This document shows, in pieces, positions 7,901-13,749 of a DNA stretch of 19,500 nt. The position numbers were made by a program, and so were the translations under genes. Source of the stretch: Opitutaceae bacterium. Its GTDB lineage: Bacteria; Verrucomicrobiota; Verrucomicrobiia; Opitutales; Opitutaceae. How positions within the stretch are numbered: the first letter of the stretch is position 1; each line of letters opens with the position of its first letter. Under the pieces are notes generated by a model, which worked only from the letters and a program-made list of their open reading frames with translations, searched no databases and had not been told where the DNA came from. The stretch covers positions 1 to 19,500 of the forward strand of contig RGAX01000029.1 of the NCBI GenBank assembly GCA_009919985.1, written 5' to 3'.

Positions 7901-9431
7901 CTTCGGCATCAAATCCTCGCTCACCAAGATGCGCGAGGCCGGACTCGCCCTGCTGCCTGACGGTCGCGGCGGTGAGCGCGAATACTGGCAGGCCGAACTC
8001 TTCCGCCTCCACGTCACCTCAATTCAAGGCTGCCGCTTACTCGAAAATCTCACCGGAATCGGCGCGCTTCGCCAGAACGCCCGCTTCCTCGCCAACCTCG
8101 AAAAGCCCGGCTATGCGCAGAAAATGCACGCCACGTTCGAAGCGCTCGAATCGCTGCCCAACGAGGACGCCTTCTGCCTCCAAGTGTACACCGACGAACA
8201 CTCTTGGACCGTCAACGGCCTGATCACGAAAAACACCGAGATCACGCTCAACACCTCCAAGGAAGAAACTGCCGTCTGTAATCTCGGCTCCGTCATTCTT
8301 GAGACTCACCTCCTCGCCGACGGTTCACTCGATCACAAAAAACTCCGCGAGACCATCCGCATGGCCGTCCGCGCGCTCGACAACGTCATCGACATTAATT
8401 TCTACCCCACCGAGGCCGCCAAGACCTCCAACATGCGTCACCGCCCCATCGGCATGGGCGTCATGGGTCTCGCCAACGCCCTTTACATGAAGGGCGTCTC
8501 GTTCGCCTCCGAAGAAGCGCTGACCTTCAACGACGAGGCCATGGAGGCCATCGCGTTCTACGCCTACGAAGCCTCCTCCGATCTCGCGGCCGAGCGCGGC
8601 ACCTACTCCAGCTATAAAGGCTCGAAATGGTCTCGCGGCCTCCTCCCGCAAGACACCGTCGACCTCCTTGAGCAAGAACGCGGCGTCGCTGTCGACGTCC
8701 CCCGCGGCGGCAAGATGGATTGGACCGCCCTCCGCGCCAAGATCGCCGCTCAAGGCATGCGTAACAGTAACGTCCTAGCGATCGCCCCCACCGCGACGAT
8801 CTCGAACATCACCAACACCTCCCCCTGCATCGAGCCCACCTACAAGAACCTCTTCGTTAAATCGAACCTCTCCGGTGAGTTCATCGTGTTGAATCCCTTC
8901 CTTGTGAAAGACCTCAAGGCCCGCGGCCTCTGGGATCAGGACATGATCGACAACCTCAAGTACTTCGACGGTGAGCTCAAAGACATCACCCGTATCCCCG
9001 AGGACCTGAAGGCCAAATACCTCACCGCTTTCGACATCGACGCGAAGTGGATCGTCGACGCCGCCGCGCGGCGCCAGAAGTGGATCGACCAAGCTCAAAG
9101 TGTGAATCTGTGGATCAAGACGCCTGACCTGAAGACCCTGAGCCACATGTACCGCCACGCGTGGCACGCCGGCCTCAAGACCACCTACTACCTCCGCAGC
9201 CTTGGCGCCTCCAACATCGAGAAAGCCACCATCTCCGTGAAGAAGGAAGTGCGCGGCGCGATCAAAGAAGGCCAAGACGGCGGCCAAAACTCCGGCGACG
9301 CCGGCGGCAGCCACAGCGGCGAGATCACCGCCTCGCCGGCAGCCAAGAAGAAAGAGTTCACCGCCGCGGAGAAAACCGCCTGCAGCATCGAAGCGATGCG
9401 CAACGGCGGCGAATGTGAAGCCTGCCAATAA
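4956..9431 (+). CDS. nrdA: Ribonucleoside-diphosphate reductase alpha subunit with three ATP-cones and an intein
   Basis: The 1491-residue precursor contains a 380-residue intein (714-1093), leaving a mature enzyme of 1111 residues. This is the catalytic class I subunit, which reduces ribonucleoside diphosphates. Three ATP-cone-like allosteric domains precede the barrel: about 45-145 (degenerate), 157-247 (LRVIRRNNQVVPWS) and 268-357 (MIVVKKANGENIFW). Active-site landmarks are redox Cys499 (QLSSCYLYY), Asn711-Leu-Cys713 followed after splicing by Thr1094-Glu1095 (the N-L-C-x-E motif with the thiyl-radical cysteine), redox partner Cys1108 (ETAVCNLGS), radical-transfer Tyr1411-Tyr1412 (TTYYLRS), and a C-terminal Cys1487-x-x-Cys1490 pair that would exchange electrons with thioredoxin. 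The multi-cone design resembles chlamydial NrdA, in line with the tyrosine-less NrdB encoded upstream. The ATG at 4956 follows a 177-bp gap and starts a typical low-complexity N-terminus. A strong terminator follows the stop. Confidence 0.96.
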   Translation: MNSSSQSLAHDLALKRTVHAPVDQKPHYAWRDVIAGENITVPSVVLLCPHGEERFVLAEVADTLGKALTNVALAKGEKDIFTDTNRAWVVRLCREITANLTGLARSQNPLRLSLNTLYELIEKTLVDNNAYFVAKSLLLNRARKIAIDRESATQSTLRVIRRNNQVVPWSEQKVEIAVRKTFLSLQRDSAPAVAVTKAVSERVHASKQAFVHIEEVQDMVQEELMKGGFFKVAEAYILFRADRTAARLAGDTDEAPSAAAPATPAQETMIVVKKANGENIFWDGADLRKRIEFARIGLDLCLTNEEIEQELRRAAYDQILQKDLDATIILNSKTLIEKDADFAKFAGRIQLTYIYEEVLGWDIMTDGIGALKAAHQRAFKKYLEYGVSIKRLNPRLLDFDLAKLSAALDPSSDLEFDFLGIQTLYDRYLIIDKTKKPAKRLETPQFFWIRVAMGLSLEEPLDREAKAIGLYSLYKTRRFCSSTPTLFNSGTLHSQLSSCYLYYVDDSIEGIFQRGISENAYLSKWAGGLGGSWTAVRGTGAYIGGTNGESQGVIPFLKLHNDQLVAINQGGKRKGSGCAYLETWHNDIYEFLELRKNTGDDRRRTHDMNTANWIPDLFMKRMEARTSWTLFRTNEVPDLHDLFGKKFEEKYIAYEKLAEEGKIYGQKVEALDLWKKMLSLIFETGHPWITFKDACNIRSPQDHVGVIHSSNLCCMTADQRVVTAEGLVTVGELYTRARRAALVGPCGNTVLTAEPVNTVFGRSGPVSAGPMLLPRPDAPIVRIITKEGYTHKVTPDHKVWVVGRGWVEAQELKRGDQIEIQQSEGLWGAVSAEDLAFLSGLIAGDGTFLVREGTTSAMVDVWAQEFALIPEIEQCVARVLAEQGEAANTSSFLSPRFVGDEYKRRLSSAPLARVLASRGFNRDSKLTVPEFIWTGTRETAAAYLRGLYAADATVEASGEVTTCSLASVSRAFLAQIQIILANFGIKSSLTKMREAGLALLPDGRGGEREYWQAELFRLHVTSIQGCRLLENLTGIGALRQNARFLANLEKPGYAQKMHATFEALESLPNEDAFCLQVYTDEHSWTVNGLITKNTEITLNTSKEETAVCNLGSVILETHLLADGSLDHKKLRETIRMAVRALDNVIDINFYPTEAAKTSNMRHRPIGMGVMGLANALYMKGVSFASEEALTFNDEAMEAIAFYAYEASSDLAAERGTYSSYKGSKWSRGLLPQDTVDLLEQERGVAVDVPRGGKMDWTALRAKIAAQGMRNSNVLAIAPTATISNITNTSPCIEPTYKNLFVKSNLSGEFIVLNPFLVKDLKARGLWDQDMIDNLKYFDGELKDITRIPEDLKAKYLTAFDIDAKWIVDAAARRQKWIDQAQSVNLWIKTPDLKTLSHMYRHAWHAGLKTTYYLRSLGASNIEKATISVKKEVRGAIKEGQDGGQNSGDAGGSHSGEITASPAAKKKEFTAAEKTACSIEAMRNGGECEACQ
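7095..8234 (+). mobile_element. Intein with LAGLIDADG homing endonuclease inside nrdA
   Basis: The insertion is an in-frame 380-residue element beginning at Cys1 (CMTADQRVVT, block A). Block B is GYTHKVTPDH with Thr81 and His84. Two LAGLIDADG-type helices follow, LSGLIAGDG at 125-133 and LRGLYAADA at 231-239, each keeping the catalytic Asp (132 and 238). The C-terminal splicing block is CLQVYTDEHSWTVNGLITKN, with block F His369 and terminal Asn380. The first extein residue afterwards is Thr. Removing the element restores SNLC joined to TEITLN, the normal NrdA sequence, which fixes both boundaries. The penultimate residue is Lys379 instead of the usual His, a substitution that can slow Asn cyclisation unless compensated. 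The second endonuclease motif ends in Ala instead of Gly. Base usage is close to that of the host gene, so the intein may be long resident. Confidence 0.95.
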
Positions 9432-9445
9432 ATCCTTCTTATCAG

Positions 9446-9475
9446 GCCCCGCCACTTCACCGAGCGGGGCTTTTT
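9446..9475 (+). terminator. Strong intrinsic terminator of the nrdBA locus
   Basis: GCCCCGC (9446-9452) and GCGGGGC (9464-9470) are perfect 7-bp GC-rich arms around an 11-base loop, followed by TTTTT (9471-9475). It lies 14 bases after the nrdA stop codon. Confidence 0.9.
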
Positions 9476-9507
9476 CTTGTCCGTCTTACCGGGTTGCATT
9501 CTCTTTG

Positions 9508-9551
9508 TATAATTCCGTCGCGCCATCACGCAGGACCGAAGATCGCTTCGG
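9508..9551 (+). promoter_or_regulatory. Candidate promoter and leader hairpin for the secreted protein gene
   Basis: A perfect TATAAT occurs at 9508-9513, after the nrdA terminator, with only a weak -35 candidate (CTTACC, 17 bases upstream). It is followed by a perfect stem-loop, CCGAAG-ATCG-CTTCGG (9536-9551), in what would be a leader of about 140 bases before the ATG at 9662. The role of the hairpin is unknown. Confidence 0.4.
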
Positions 9552-9661
9552 ACACCGGCCGCGAAACCGTGTTCGTAGCCGCTTAGGCTTGTGCGATTGT
9601 AGTTCATGCCCCTACTTTGATCCTGATCCGTAGACATCCTTATCCCCCGATTCTTAATCCT

Positions 9662-10087
9662 ATGAAACTTCGTCCCCTCGTCGCTCTCCTAGCACTCGCT
9701 TTCTCGGTCGTTTCTCCGGTTCTCGCCGCTGAAACCGCCGCCAAACCCGCCACCACCAAAGCCGCTTTCAAAGGCGCCTTCGCGGGCAAATGGCAGGGCC
9801 AAAATAATATCGGCGGCGTCCTCAAGCTCGACTTCAAGGCCGGTGCCGATGCCAAGCTCGGAGCGGATGTCCTCTTCGTCTACGAAGGCACTGATGTGCG
9901 CGCTCAGACTAAGTCCCTCAAGGTCGAGGGCGATAAGATCGAGCTCGTGATCACCTGGGAAATCCAAGGCACCTTTGCTTCCACCAAGCTCGTTGGTACT
10001 CTCAAGGGTAACGACATCGCTGGTGCCTACGAGAGCACCGCCGCCGAAGAGCCCGCCAAGGGCACGTGGTCCGTCTCTCGGAGCTAA
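9662..10087 (+). CDS. Small secreted protein of unknown function
   Basis: I do not recognise a named family. The ATG at 9662 is preferred over an upstream in-frame start at 9617 because it begins a classic signal peptide: MKLRPL, a hydrophobic core (VALLALAFSVV), then SPVLA with likely cleavage after Ala22. The mature part of about 119 residues starts with an Ala/Lys/Thr stretch. It continues as alternating beta-strands (GKWQGQ, GGVLKLDF, ADVLFVYEGTDV, KIELVITWEI, TKLVGTLKGNDIAGAY, KGTWSVSR), a pattern reminiscent of small lipocalin-like barrels. The GKW near the start and GTW at the end would suit barrel closure, but this is inference. There is no cysteine and no lipobox, so it is probably a soluble periplasmic or exported protein. 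The following FAD-enzyme gene begins 21 bases after the stop on the same strand, so the two are probably co-transcribed. Confidence 0.75.
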   Translation: MKLRPLVALLALAFSVVSPVLAAETAAKPATTKAAFKGAFAGKWQGQNNIGGVLKLDFKAGADAKLGADVLFVYEGTDVRAQTKSLKVEGDKIELVITWEIQGTFASTKLVGTLKGNDIAGAYESTAAEEPAKGTWSVSRS

Positions 10088-10108
10088 TTCGCGACGCGTC
10101 TTCGTCGC

Positions 10109-11530
10109 ATGAAAACGAACGTCGCCATTGTCGGCGGAGGGTTGGCTGGGCTTTCCTCCGCTGCGCATCTTTTATTGGCGGCGCCCGATCAGTACGAAGT
10201 TAATATTTTTGAGTCCGCGCCCATTCTTGGCGGCCAATGTGCATCTTGGCTCGATACCAAGGGGCGTCCCGTCGAGACCGGTATCCATCTCGATTTTCCG
10301 TGGTATCATAATAAAGATGCGCTCTTTGCGGCCATTGGCCATCCGCTACCGCTCAAAGAAACCGACGGTAATTACTACGTTTGCAACGGCCAGACGGGCC
10401 AGATTGACACGCTCCTCGCGGGTAAATCTGTCTTAAAAACTCTGCGCGGCCTAGCGACTTTCCCCGGACTCACACCCGGTGAGCGGCTCCAGCTTACCGG
10501 TTTCATTTTCCGCATTATGCGGATGGATGATCGCACCGCGGAATCTTTCGACGACCTCTCCGTCACGCAGTTTTTACTCGAGCAAAAACTTAGCGCTGGT
10601 ATCCGTCATCAGCTCGCGCTTGAAGCGGTGACTATCCAAGGCCTGCGACCCGAAGAAGCCAGCGCGGCCTCATTTATTAAATTCCTTCGTACGATGTACG
10701 GCAGCATGGGGCTCTTTGATACGACGTTTTTCGGAGCTCCGCTTGGCGATGCGCTCGTCGATCCCTTAGTGGATTTTATCACGCGCCACGGCGGACACAT
10801 CCATGCGTCGACGGCGATCCAGAGCGTTACGCCTGCCACCTTAGGTCCCGCGCGCATCTTGACGACTGCTGGTATCACCCACCAAGCCGATCACGTCATC
10901 TTTGCGGTGCCCGGCTACGCGGTGCCCGCGCTCTTGCCTGTTGAGCATCGTGCAACGGCTCCCTTTGAGGCGCTCGCGCACCTTAAAGAGACACCCATCA
11001 TCACCATTACCCTCTGGTACGACACGAAGGTTTTTACCGATGGGAATGTCTACATTTCACACCGCGACCGCGAACACGGCCCCATCTTCGACGCCGTCGC
11101 CGACAAAGCCTTTCATTGGAAAGATTGGCCCAAACTTAAGGCGCAGGGCAGTATAGTCCAAGTCCTGATCGACGCTGCCGATGATGTGTTGCATCTTAGT
11201 GACGCTGAGATTTTGGCTAAAGTTTACCAAGACCTGGAGCGCTTCTTTCCTCGTTGCCGTGGCCAAGTGCCCTTCGATTCAACGGTGTTGCGTTTGAAAA
11301 ACACGTATTGCGGTACGCGTGTTGGTTATTGGTCAAAAGTGCCTCGCAAACACCAGACCGGTCTCGCTGGTATCTGGCTCGCCGGTGACTATACTGATGG
11401 CGTGTATCACTACGGCATGGAGTCCGCGATTATTTCCGGTAAGGCCGTGGCCAACGAAATGCTCCGCGCCATCAATCACGCGGGTTTCGAGATACTCCGT
11501 CCGCGCTATCTCCCCTTCGTCCGCGCCTAA
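10109..11530 (+). CDS. FAD-dependent desaturase/oxidoreductase of the phytoene desaturase (amine oxidase) superfamily
   Basis: This 473-residue protein opens with the FAD-binding beta-alpha-beta motif VAIVGGGLAGLSSAAHLL (residues 5-22), with Glu35 (IFES) positioned to bind the ribose. GGQCASW follows at 41-47, matching the GGR-x-x-S/T region of carotenoid desaturases. Near the C-terminus, GIWLAGDYTDGVYHYGMESA (Asp427) is the second FAD-contacting motif of the family. The architecture matches plant-type phytoene/zeta-carotene desaturases and the squalene-pathway enzyme HpnE. Substrates are therefore probably isoprenoid chains such as phytoene, zeta-carotene or hydroxysqualene, but no carotenoid or hopanoid gene is adjacent to settle which. 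It has no signal peptide and likely acts at the inner face of the cytoplasmic membrane. It starts 21 bases after the secreted-protein gene and converges on the cytochrome b561 gene across 45 bases. Confidence 0.85.
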   Translation: MKTNVAIVGGGLAGLSSAAHLLLAAPDQYEVNIFESAPILGGQCASWLDTKGRPVETGIHLDFPWYHNKDALFAAIGHPLPLKETDGNYYVCNGQTGQIDTLLAGKSVLKTLRGLATFPGLTPGERLQLTGFIFRIMRMDDRTAESFDDLSVTQFLLEQKLSAGIRHQLALEAVTIQGLRPEEASAASFIKFLRTMYGSMGLFDTTFFGAPLGDALVDPLVDFITRHGGHIHASTAIQSVTPATLGPARILTTAGITHQADHVIFAVPGYAVPALLPVEHRATAPFEALAHLKETPIITITLWYDTKVFTDGNVYISHRDREHGPIFDAVADKAFHWKDWPKLKAQGSIVQVLIDAADDVLHLSDAEILAKVYQDLERFFPRCRGQVPFDSTVLRLKNTYCGTRVGYWSKVPRKHQTGLAGIWLAGDYTDGVYHYGMESAIISGKAVANEMLRAINHAGFEILRPRYLPFVRA

Positions 11531-11575
11531 GCGCCAGCGGATCAAACGTAGCGCTACCCTCGGCCCCGCGATGGC

Positions 11576-12271
11576 TTAATCGTGGTGCTTTTCCTTTTCT
11601 TTCTCGCCGAGGTGAATGACGCTTTGTAGCCCCGGAATTTTTACTGTCGCCTGCTTAGCATCGTAAGTCGCAAGCAAAGTATAAATCCAAGCGGCGATCA
11701 CTGCGGTCAGTATCAACCCAGTCCAAGGTCGGCCCGAAGAAATACCGGAATCAACTGGGGCGGTTTTGTACCCCGTCACCATCGCCTTTGAGATATTGTC
11801 GCGCTGCCTAAAGGTATAGACTACCAAGCCTAAGAGGTGCAGGCCTACGGCGACTGCCAGGGCGATCGCGACACCCGCGTGCAAATCCTCACTGATTTCC
11901 CAATCCTGCGTAATCCCGGTAAAGACCAATGTAGGAATGAACCCAAACATGAGTAACGCCATAAGTGCTGTACCGGGGTTGTGGCCGGCGTAGAGAGTGG
12001 CAGGGTTGCCGATTAGACTGCGAAAATAGCTGAGGCTATCAGCCGGATAATGGAAAAAGTGTTTCCACTGGACGTAACGGGTGCCCACGAACCCGAGCAC
12101 AATGCGCACGACCAACAGAAAAGCCGCAATCAACCCAGCGAGCATGTGCCATTGAAACAGCCGGTCATGTTCATCGAAACCGTAGGCGAAAACAAACGTC
12201 GAAACGATGCTACTAGCCAAGGCCCAATGAAAAATACGGGTGGAAAGATCCCAAATAAGAACTTTATGCAT
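11576..12271 (-). CDS. Bacterial cytochrome b561 (di-haem membrane protein)
   Basis: The protein has 231 residues from the ATG at 12271. A longer frame upstream to 12355 is rejected because its extra 28 residues are not family-like, while MHKVLIWDLSTRIFHW is the standard N-terminus. The family (the same fold as the cytochrome b subunit of Ni-Fe hydrogenase) passes electrons across or along the inner membrane. Candidate haem-ligand histidines lie in the helices: His15 (RIFHW), His42 (FQWHML), and His131 and His145 (LHAGVAIALAVAVGLHLLGL). The family signature YAGHNPGTALM sits at about 94-104. A fifth hydrophobic segment (WTGLILTAVIAAWIYTLLA) precedes a short charged tail ending in EKEKEKHHD. 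Partners are often small cytochromes c, but none is encoded nearby. The physiological donor and acceptor cannot be inferred. Confidence 0.9.
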   Translation of the reverse strand: MHKVLIWDLSTRIFHWALASSIVSTFVFAYGFDEHDRLFQWHMLAGLIAAFLLVVRIVLGFVGTRYVQWKHFFHYPADSLSYFRSLIGNPATLYAGHNPGTALMALLMFGFIPTLVFTGITQDWEISEDLHAGVAIALAVAVGLHLLGLVVYTFRQRDNISKAMVTGYKTAPVDSGISSGRPWTGLILTAVIAAWIYTLLATYDAKQATVKIPGLQSVIHLGEKEKEKHHD

Positions 12272-12522
12272 AAATAAAAAGTGGGTGAAATGTATTAAGT
12301 TATAAAACCGATGATAAATTTGCCGAAGCTGAAGCTCGCCGGTGCAGGTAAACACTCCCGCTGTTAGGGTTGGTGTGGCTCAACGGTGCGCGTAGATGCT
12401 TTATATACTATAAGCCAGCGCGGGGAATGCGGCTCCGCGTAAATTGCTTATCTTGCAGCATGGCGCAGGTGTTGGTGAAGGTGCGGGCCAGGCCTCGATC
12501 TGGTCGGCGATGGATGCGGCTG
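12272..12522. other. Intergenic region with no supported gene
   Basis: The region between the cytochrome b561 start and the HTH-gene terminator has no credible reading frame. It is AT-rich near 12280-12320, which fits promoter DNA for the cytochrome gene. A plus-strand frame from 12370 runs straight through the terminator and the HTH gene end, so it is not supported. Confidence 0.5.
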
Positions 12523-12524
12523 GG

Positions 12525-12563
12525 AAAAAAAATAAAAAACGCCGACTCCCGGAGGAATCGGCG
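12525..12563 (-). terminator. Intrinsic terminator of the HTH-protein gene
   Basis: On the minus strand the sequence reads CGCCGATTCC, a 4-base loop, GGAGTCGGCG, then a long T-rich tract (the A-rich run at 12525-12539 on the plus strand). The 10-bp arms have one G-U-type mismatch. It lies 44 bases past the stop of the small DNA-binding protein. Confidence 0.9.
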
Positions 12564-12606
12564 TAGAGGGGAGCGGAAGATCAGGAATGATCGCGCGCCT
12601 CGGCAG

Positions 12607-12969
12607 TTACTTTTTGGCGCGGACTAGGCCGAGCTTCTTCTTGATATTGCCGACGCTAGGCAGGGAGATGCCGACTTCTTTAGCGATCTGATTGCCGGTT
12701 TTATTTTTTGCGACGAGTGCCTTCACTTTGGCGATGACTTCGGGGGTGATTTTGGCGCGCTTGCGGGATTTCTTTACTTTACCCGCCGCTTTTACGGCCT
12801 TGGGGGCCTCGGTGATCGATTGCAGTGCCGCGATGAACTCGCTCATGGACTTGAAGCCCATTTTGCCGGGGAGTTGGGACAAGCGCTTTTTTTGTTGGTT
12901 CAATTTCTGTTCGAGGGCCGCGACTTTGCGGCGGTATTGCTCAAGTTGGACGAATGTATTTTTAGCCAT
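12607..12969 (-). CDS. Small coiled-coil plus helix-turn-helix DNA-binding protein
   Basis: This 120-residue basic protein has three visible parts. Residues 7-33 (VQLEQYRRKVAALEQKLNQQ and onward) form a likely coiled coil for dimerisation. Residues 55-73 are an Ala/Lys/Arg-rich basic linker. Residues 74-115 (ITPEVIAKVKALVAKNKTG, then NQIAKEVGISLPSVGNIKKK) match a resolvase- or Hin-like helix-turn-helix, with IAKEVGIS and PSVGNIKK as the two helices. It is probably a transcription factor or nucleoid-associated protein, but its targets are unknown. It has its own extended -10 promoter at 12995-13003 and its own terminator, so it is monocistronic. The AT-rich DNA directly upstream may be a binding target. 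I know of no gene symbol. Confidence 0.8.
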   Translation of the reverse strand: MAKNTFVQLEQYRRKVAALEQKLNQQKKRLSQLPGKMGFKSMSEFIAALQSITEAPKAVKAAGKVKKSRKRAKITPEVIAKVKALVAKNKTGNQIAKEVGISLPSVGNIKKKLGLVRAKK

Positions 12970-13687
12970 GAGAACATTGGGCCTTAAGGCGGCAATTATA
13001 GCAAGACTACACTACGCTATAGTCCGGGAGTCTTTACCTATAATAAATTTATAATTTAACCTAAAATAAGTTATAAGTAAGGTAATCCGCTCGACTGCGC
13101 TGCTAGCATAAATTTTATATATTCATTTATTAGCTAAGAGTAAGGCTACTTCGGATACCTATAAATCGCTACGAGTAAGCAGAGAACTGTTGATGTCGCG
13201 GGATGAACCCTGTGACGGGCGGCCGTAAAAAAATGCGGGTCGCACGGTGGGTCTGCGCGAGGACTTGGTCGCGATACCATTCCGCCGCAATCAGGGGCGA
13301 GGGTGTAAGGAGGGGTGCGTTAAAAGGAGCCTTGGAATTGGCCGGCGGCTTTGCAGGTGGTTTTTCTTGCGCTCACTGCAGCGCGGCGCGTTTCGCCGGC
13401 CTTTCGTATTCGGTAAAATTGATGTTGATGCAATCTTTGGTCCGGCTGCGGATGCGGGTGGTCTTAGGTTTAATAGCTTAAGAGGGTTCGTCGCGCTCGT
13501 TGCGTGAGGCTATGATCGAGATATTTAGGCTTTCGATTTGTTCGATGAGCGGGACGAGTCGATCGCATAGGTAGTCCGAAGCTCGTGGCTTATGCGCTGC
13601 GGCACGGATTTACGCGGGACGAGGGCGTCGAGAAAGAGCCTAAGCAAGTGAGGCGTACGCGGGTGCTCGGCGCGGTGCAATAGGCGC
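12970..13687. other. Gene-poor, AT-rich then GC-rich gap
   Basis: Positions 13000-13180 are strongly AT-rich, unlike the flanking genes. Positions 13200-13680 return to normal GC but hold only short, stop-interrupted frames on both strands. A minus-strand stretch near 13495-13620 reads DYLCDRLVPLIEQIESLN before a stop, which looks protein-like and may be a remnant of an unidentified gene. Imperfect direct repeats GCTAAGAGTAAG (13133) and GCTACGAGTAAG (13168) lie in the AT-rich part. Confidence 0.45.
12995..13003 (-). promoter_or_regulatory. Extended -10 promoter for the HTH-protein gene
   Basis: On the minus strand the sequence reads TGC followed by a perfect TATAAT (plus-strand ATTATA at 12995-13000), matching the TGn extended -10 element. 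No good -35 hexamer is present, which is typical of extended -10 promoters. It sits 26 bases before the ATG. Confidence 0.6.
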
Positions 13688-13720
13688 AAAAAAAACGGCA
13701 CCCGGGGTGACCGGATGCCG
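13688..13720 (-). terminator. Intrinsic terminator of the TonB-dependent receptor gene
   Basis: On the minus strand CGGCATCCGG and CCGGGTGCCG are 10-bp arms with one G-U-type mismatch around a 5-base loop, followed by eight T (plus-strand A run 13688-13695). It lies about 30 bases beyond the receptor stop codon. Confidence 0.9.
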
Positions 13721-13749
13721 CGAGGACAACTGAGCTGAGCTCGCTCGGT

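Noticed and set aside
12272..12355. 28-codon N-terminal extension of cytochrome b561
   Set aside because: The extension lacks family similarity, whereas the internal Met at 12271 starts the canonical N-terminus before the first haem-ligand helix.
12370..12627. Plus-strand 85-codon frame between cytochrome b561 and the HTH gene
   Set aside because: It crosses the intrinsic terminator and the 3' end of the HTH gene, is Arg-rich and shows no recognisable features.
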